From positions 19,716,001 through 19,780,000 of the forward strand of contig OZ316896.1 of NCBI GenBank assembly GCA_973895155.1: a stretch of 64,000 bases of DNA, given 5' to 3'. The notes below the pieces were generated by a model. The model ran no database searches, had not been told where the DNA came from, and saw only the letters and a program-made list of their open reading frames with translations. A program made the translations under genes and the position numbers. Below, one piece after another: positions 59,867 to 64,000 of this stretch (its first letter is position 1; each line of letters begins with the position of its first letter). Source of the stretch: Marsupella aquatica. Lineage: Eukaryota; Marchantiophyta.

Positions 59867-62628
59867 TACTTCAGAACCTTCAATTGTTGGCAACAGCACG
59901 AATTGCTCATTTTGAAGTTTTGCTCAAAGCTGACGTGAATAGTAGCTCACTTCTAGGGTTTCTTGCTTGAAGCATGGCATGTTCTCGACGTTCTGGGAGT
60001 CATCCAATTTGCTGGTTGATGCAAACTAGCAGCAGAAAGGCTAGGTCAGCTGGGCCCCAATGGTGCAAGGAAAAATATCAGTTTAGCTCATACATTGAGA
60101 ACAGTTTTCATCTGAATCTGTTATATTGACAATTCCACAAATTGGCTACTCGAAGACTTTAAGCTGTCCCAAGTCCTTTTTGCGGACAGCACCATGAAAC
60201 CCGAGGGAGTACCAGAGCGTACTAAGCCGCAAGTACAACTTCTAAGGAGCATATCCTGAATGATATTCTCGATTTTCTTTATCAACTCCCCAAGTCACTC
60301 TTTTAATTAAAAGATTCTTTAAAGGACCAAGCATTGTGAGCACAAGCAGTAAAAGCACATTTTTAATATGACCCTTTTGCAAAGGGCTTGTTTGTAATTC
60401 TGGAATATAAACATTGCTTGACTTCAAGATCTTCTTGACGCAGAGAACTTGTGCACCTGCGAAATTTGTGCGCTCTCAGAAGATATCTACATAGCTCCTT
60501 CTATACATCTGCAGTGAAATTGTGCACCTGCGAAACTTGTGCACTCTCAGAAGATATCTACATAGCTCCTTTCTATACATCTGCAGTGTAACTTAGTTCC
60601 TACATATGCCCATACCATGAATTGTATAGAACTTTTGAACAATGAAGTCATGGGGATCCTGATCTGCACCATAGGTATCCTACTTTCCTACGATTAACCT
60701 TGGCCCTCTCGGCGATTGCAAGGCTTGAATTGTGCCAATGATGTCAGCTGAGGAGGAAGTGTCAAAACTTGTTTCTGGATACGTACAGAAATACTCATAC
60801 AATATGTAAGGAAATAAGAGCCGAAAACTATTTGATGGAATTGCACTTGACCAAACTATGAACATGGGAGCTATGCTGCTTAAGTAATCTCATTGAGTTG
60901 GATTACTGCACGGCAAAGGTACATAGTTACTCTGCTTCAAGAACGTTGTTTCCGAACCCAGCCTCCTGTGTTTGTCCTTGAAAATACTCGTGGTTCAAGA
61001 TTTGGGAAAGTTTGCTCCCATTGAGGAAAATCCTTGATATAATTGAAGATCCTGCGGGAACCAAAAAAAACAGAAATGAATGGTTCCTCCTAAATGCTAG
61101 GAAGCTTTATTTTAATGGAGCTATAGGCGAAAAAAAGCTTACCCAACCTGGACATCCGTCATCGGACAGAGAAATTGCAATTCAATTAAGGAGAAGCAGG
61201 TGTTTGGAAAAAAGTAGTAGGCAGTGTTCAGCCCGACACGAGAAATACATCATCGTTAAGAGTCCTGCCAGACCTGCGGCTTGTAGGAAGGAAATCCGGA
61301 CCCTCAGCAAATGGAGATGTGGAAAATGTTTCCAGAAATGCTGCATCTGGTAGCGTCAACATGTAGAGTGAATATCTTTGAATATCCACGCCCCTGCAGG
61401 GAATAAATGAACTGATTTACTTCAAACGGCTACCCCAGTTATTCGCTGACCAAAATCAACTAGTATATTTAATTTGGAAGTAAAAATACAAGCCAGTGAA
61501 ACTAGTAATACTGTGACCTCAACCTCGTTACCAACTGACAACACAACATTCAAGTCCATCATCTGCTGAGGTAGTTTTTTTCTAAGACATCAGTGGGACA
61601 AGCACAGACGAATACAATGAACTGAAAAGACTCAGTGAATAACAGAGTCTTCCGCCTCAAGTTTCTATGAACAGCAAATAAAGTCTACCAAAGACTAACA
61701 TTATGAAAGATTACATAAGATCAAACTCAACCAAACAAAGAAATCATACAGTTCCTGAGCCCAGACAAATACCATTTGAATGGAGAAATCCTAAAAGTGT
61801 CCGAGAGAGTGTCGTAATGCGAAACTAATGTTGCAACCCACTTAGGATCTGCACTCACAGTTGTTGTACATAATCCACGGACTGTACCATCAGGACAACG
61901 TGATTCGTGTTCAAAATACGCTGGCATAAGTCTCCCTGATGATGTCTCCACCTGTACTGACAAAAATTTAGCTTCGGCAACATTGGGAACAGGAGTAAGA
62001 ACTTTGCTGACAACAGACCATCTACATAGTTTTTTTTTCATAAAATTAAGTTTTACAAAAGCAACCAAGGTCCATCTACATCAAAAGAATAAAAATTAGA
62101 AAATGAACCGATAAACGAAGTCCATCTATGACAAAAGGATTTGCATGGCTATAATGCTCTGCTTACAGATGAATTCACCCTACAACTTCTACCAACAGGG
62201 ACATGAGGTCTGCAAACAATTGAAGACAATTGCAAGTATGAGGGTTCTTAAATTCACCACAAAGCCACGAATAGTCGGACAGGGATGGCCGGTAAGTCCG
62301 AAACTAGTGTTGTGTTTTAGGATGAAGCAAGTTTCCAACTCAAAATTGTGCACAGAGTTTTGTAAAGTTTCAATCATCCTCACAGCAAGAGGCCAGGACC
62401 AACCAGACTTCCGTCTTCCATTATCCTTCTCCAACTCCTCTGGGTCATAGTTATCACAAGTCGTATGTAAGAATGAAGCCTAAAGACCGGAGATAGAGTC
62501 TTGACAAGCCACGTTTATAACAGACACAGTAATTTGGTTCATGAAACAAGACAGGCTGTGTGAAGGAGTTGATCATTTCGCCAACGAAGTTAACATCGCT
62601 ACGATTCAATCATAGAAGTTCCATCCTT
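59867..62628. other. Intergenic region between POP1 and the right-edge gene
   Basis: No gene was supported. Open frames at 61012-61353 (+, Lys/Arg/Cys-rich) and 61727-62068 (-) have coding-like patches and possible splice sites but no complete model. A 71-bp tandem duplication lies at 60451-60594. Confidence 0.4.
60451..60594. repeat. 71-bp tandem duplication
   Basis: GTGCACCTGCGAAATTTGTG begins at 60451 and GTGCACCTGCGAAACTTGTG at 60522. Both run through AGAAGATATCTACATAGCTC to CATCTGCAGTG. The two copies differ at only a few positions. Confidence 0.9.
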
Positions 62629-63625
62629 CTAGGAAGAAGAACCGGAAACTCTAGAAGAGCTACTAAGCTTCTGAGTCGACTTCACACTAGAAAACGACAA
62701 TATTGATACCAATAAGACTGGGACAAAATCCCAGCTTATTCCATGGCTGGAAAACACAAGGAAAACATTCCTCAAGTAGGATAGACACCAAGTTGAATAG
62801 CAACAGGTTCTGGAATTCGAGGATATACCTGCCCCTTCAGAATTTGAAATTGATCGAATCGCTTCTGGTTGATCACTATAGTCACTGGTATCATCAAATG
62901 CTCCTAACATATGAACCTGCCTCAGGGCAAGAACCACATGGGCATTCATCAGTAGAAGTACATCCTTCATATCAGGCAGGTCATGGCGACAAATTCAACC
63001 ACTAGAGCATTTGAGGACTAGTCACGATCAGAACTAATGAACCTTAAAAGTGTGTACGGTGCAAATACATCATGGCAACAAATTTTCATGGAAGATTCTG
63101 GCTAAGTTAACGACTCTAAGTTGCAAAGAGGTTGACGTAAGATTGGGTTCCAAGTCCAGTTTAACCCAAATCCCAATTTTTGAGTGAAAATGATACAGCA
63201 GGACAAACCTGAAACGTGCTACTGCTCAATGCAAGTACTGAATTGACAAGTTCGTTCACTCCGTTGAGCACACAATGTGGAGTGTCAAAATGCCCCATAC
63301 TTGTCCTGCGAGTCATTTGCACAACACAACGAGAATACGACTACCTTTCACCAGAACTTATCCAAACCCATGTTGAAGCGTAGCAGAAGCAAAGTCGTTC
63401 ACTCCAAGAAGCAAGACATGATAACCTAAGAAATGTAGAAGGCTCCAATTGCCCGATGTCCAGGTAGGATGAAGGCATTCAGTGGTGGCTAATGAACTGA
63501 CAATCATAAAAGGCAATTGACCTGCCTATTGCAAGAAGTTGAAAGGTTGTTTCCTGCAGCATTTCCTGAGACTGGAAAGGACTAGACGTGATGTTGGGTG
63601 CGACAATATCTTCTTTCGTAGGCAT
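62629..63625 (-). CDS. Putative small four-exon gene of unknown function
   Basis: A phase-consistent minus-strand model in coding order: 63522-63625, 63209-63305, 62829-62964, 62629-62717, giving 426 nt and 141 aa. It starts MPTKEDIVAPNITSSPFQSQ. It continues with TSMGHFDTPHCVLNGVNEL, a helical exon with DVLLLMNAHVVLALRQVHML, an acidic DDTSDYSDQPEAIRS, and a Ser-rich end KLSSSSRVSGSSS. Exons 1-2 and their junction look good. The third exon's acceptor (GATATGAAG) lacks a pyrimidine tract and the last exon could be wrong. I do not recognise the family. The helical core would suit a small subunit of a larger complex, but that is a guess. Confidence 0.45.
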
Positions 63626-64000
63626 GGCATTTTTTGTGAGTGAATGAACGAATATCATTGACTAGTCCCAATCGGAGCATGATTATAGGAATGTACGAAA
63701 GCGATTGAGAGCCTAAGAGAAGGAGACATTAGTTGTCTGGATGGAATCAGAATGGAAACACATGATCGAGAGAAATGGGACTCACAATCCTGACGATGGA
63801 TCTCGTATGACGAGTCCAATGCAAGTTGTTATCTCGTCCGTTCCGATCAACTGCACATGAATTTCGGTCCGTACGTGAATCGTTAAGATGCAATATTTGG
63901 GGCTGAAGGTCTAAACTGTAGTCTTCCCAGATCCAGTATGGAACCCAGGGTCAAGGTAATCTTTGCTTGGAAGATTAAATTTCTAATGAATATCTCAGCA
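63626..64000. other. Right edge of the window, presumed promoter
   Basis: Upstream of the putative four-exon gene on the minus strand. No motif, gene or RNA was recognised with confidence. Confidence 0.3.

Noticed and set aside
61012-61353. Lys/Arg/Cys-rich 113-codon plus-strand frame
   Set aside because: The cysteine spacing does not fit a zinc-finger pattern I know, and it has no gene context.
61727-62068. Minus-strand frame with possible exons (for example GRLMPAYFEHESRCPDGTV)
   Set aside because: Candidate splice sites exist, but I could not build a phase-consistent gene or connect it to the neighbouring small gene.

Overview
The window is nuclear DNA from a plant. Its genes are split by many short introns with GT..AG borders. 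It also carries a plant TOM2A-type tetraspanin, a plastid-targeted membrane protein, plant-style telo-box promoter elements and a large amount of tandem-repeat intergenic DNA. The compact exons, moderate introns and protein divergence from seed plants suggest a non-seed land plant (bryophyte or lycophyte grade). That placement is inference from the sequence alone.

Layout, left to right. 1-0.96 kb: the last exons of an unrecognised plus-strand gene. 1-4.4 kb: repeat-rich DNA with a foldback element, a 62-bp tandem repeat and an 81-bp minisatellite. 4.63-6.80 kb (+): BUD23, the 18S rRNA N7-guanine methyltransferase, 8 exons, 293 aa. 7.72-16.93 kb (-): a DHX35-type DEAH-box RNA helicase, 23 exons, 705 aa. 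18.62-20.97 kb (+): a plastid-targeted three-helix membrane protein (DUF3082-like), 4 exons. 23.91-27.22 kb (+): RPC6/RPC34, an RNA polymerase III subunit with a four-cysteine Fe-S motif, 10 exons. 29.05-29.62 kb (+): an intronless coiled-coil protein with an RN-x3-H motif that suggests a HEPN domain. 31.15-36.68 kb (-): an ABCG half transporter with an unusual 400-residue disordered, repetitive N-terminal extension. 36.7-45.5 kb: a gene desert with a 138/149-bp tandem repeat. 45.52-46.48 kb (-): an intronless TOM2A-like tetraspanin. 46.5-53 kb: gene-poor DNA with GATGTC-type minisatellites at two places. 53.51-59.87 kb (+): POP1, the large protein subunit of RNase P/MRP, 10 exons, with an expanded repetitive insertion. 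62.63-63.63 kb (-): a likely small four-exon gene of unknown function.

Four of the recognised genes (BUD23, DHX35, RPC6, POP1) serve RNA production or maturation: rRNA modification, pre-mRNA/RNP remodelling, Pol III transcription of tRNA/5S, and RNase P/MRP processing. Three of them have telo-box (AAACCCTAA) elements a few hundred bases upstream, which suggests growth-linked co-regulation. The clustering itself may be chance.

The most unusual items are the HEPN-like orphan gene, the repeat-expanded POP1 with an in-frame 108-bp intron, the ABCG N-terminal extension, and a 22-bp-stem hairpin at 27.5 kb that resembles a small-RNA precursor. No complete transposon, tRNA, rRNA or CRISPR array was recognised. 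All exon models were built by eye from splice signals, reading phase and remembered family similarity. None has transcript support.
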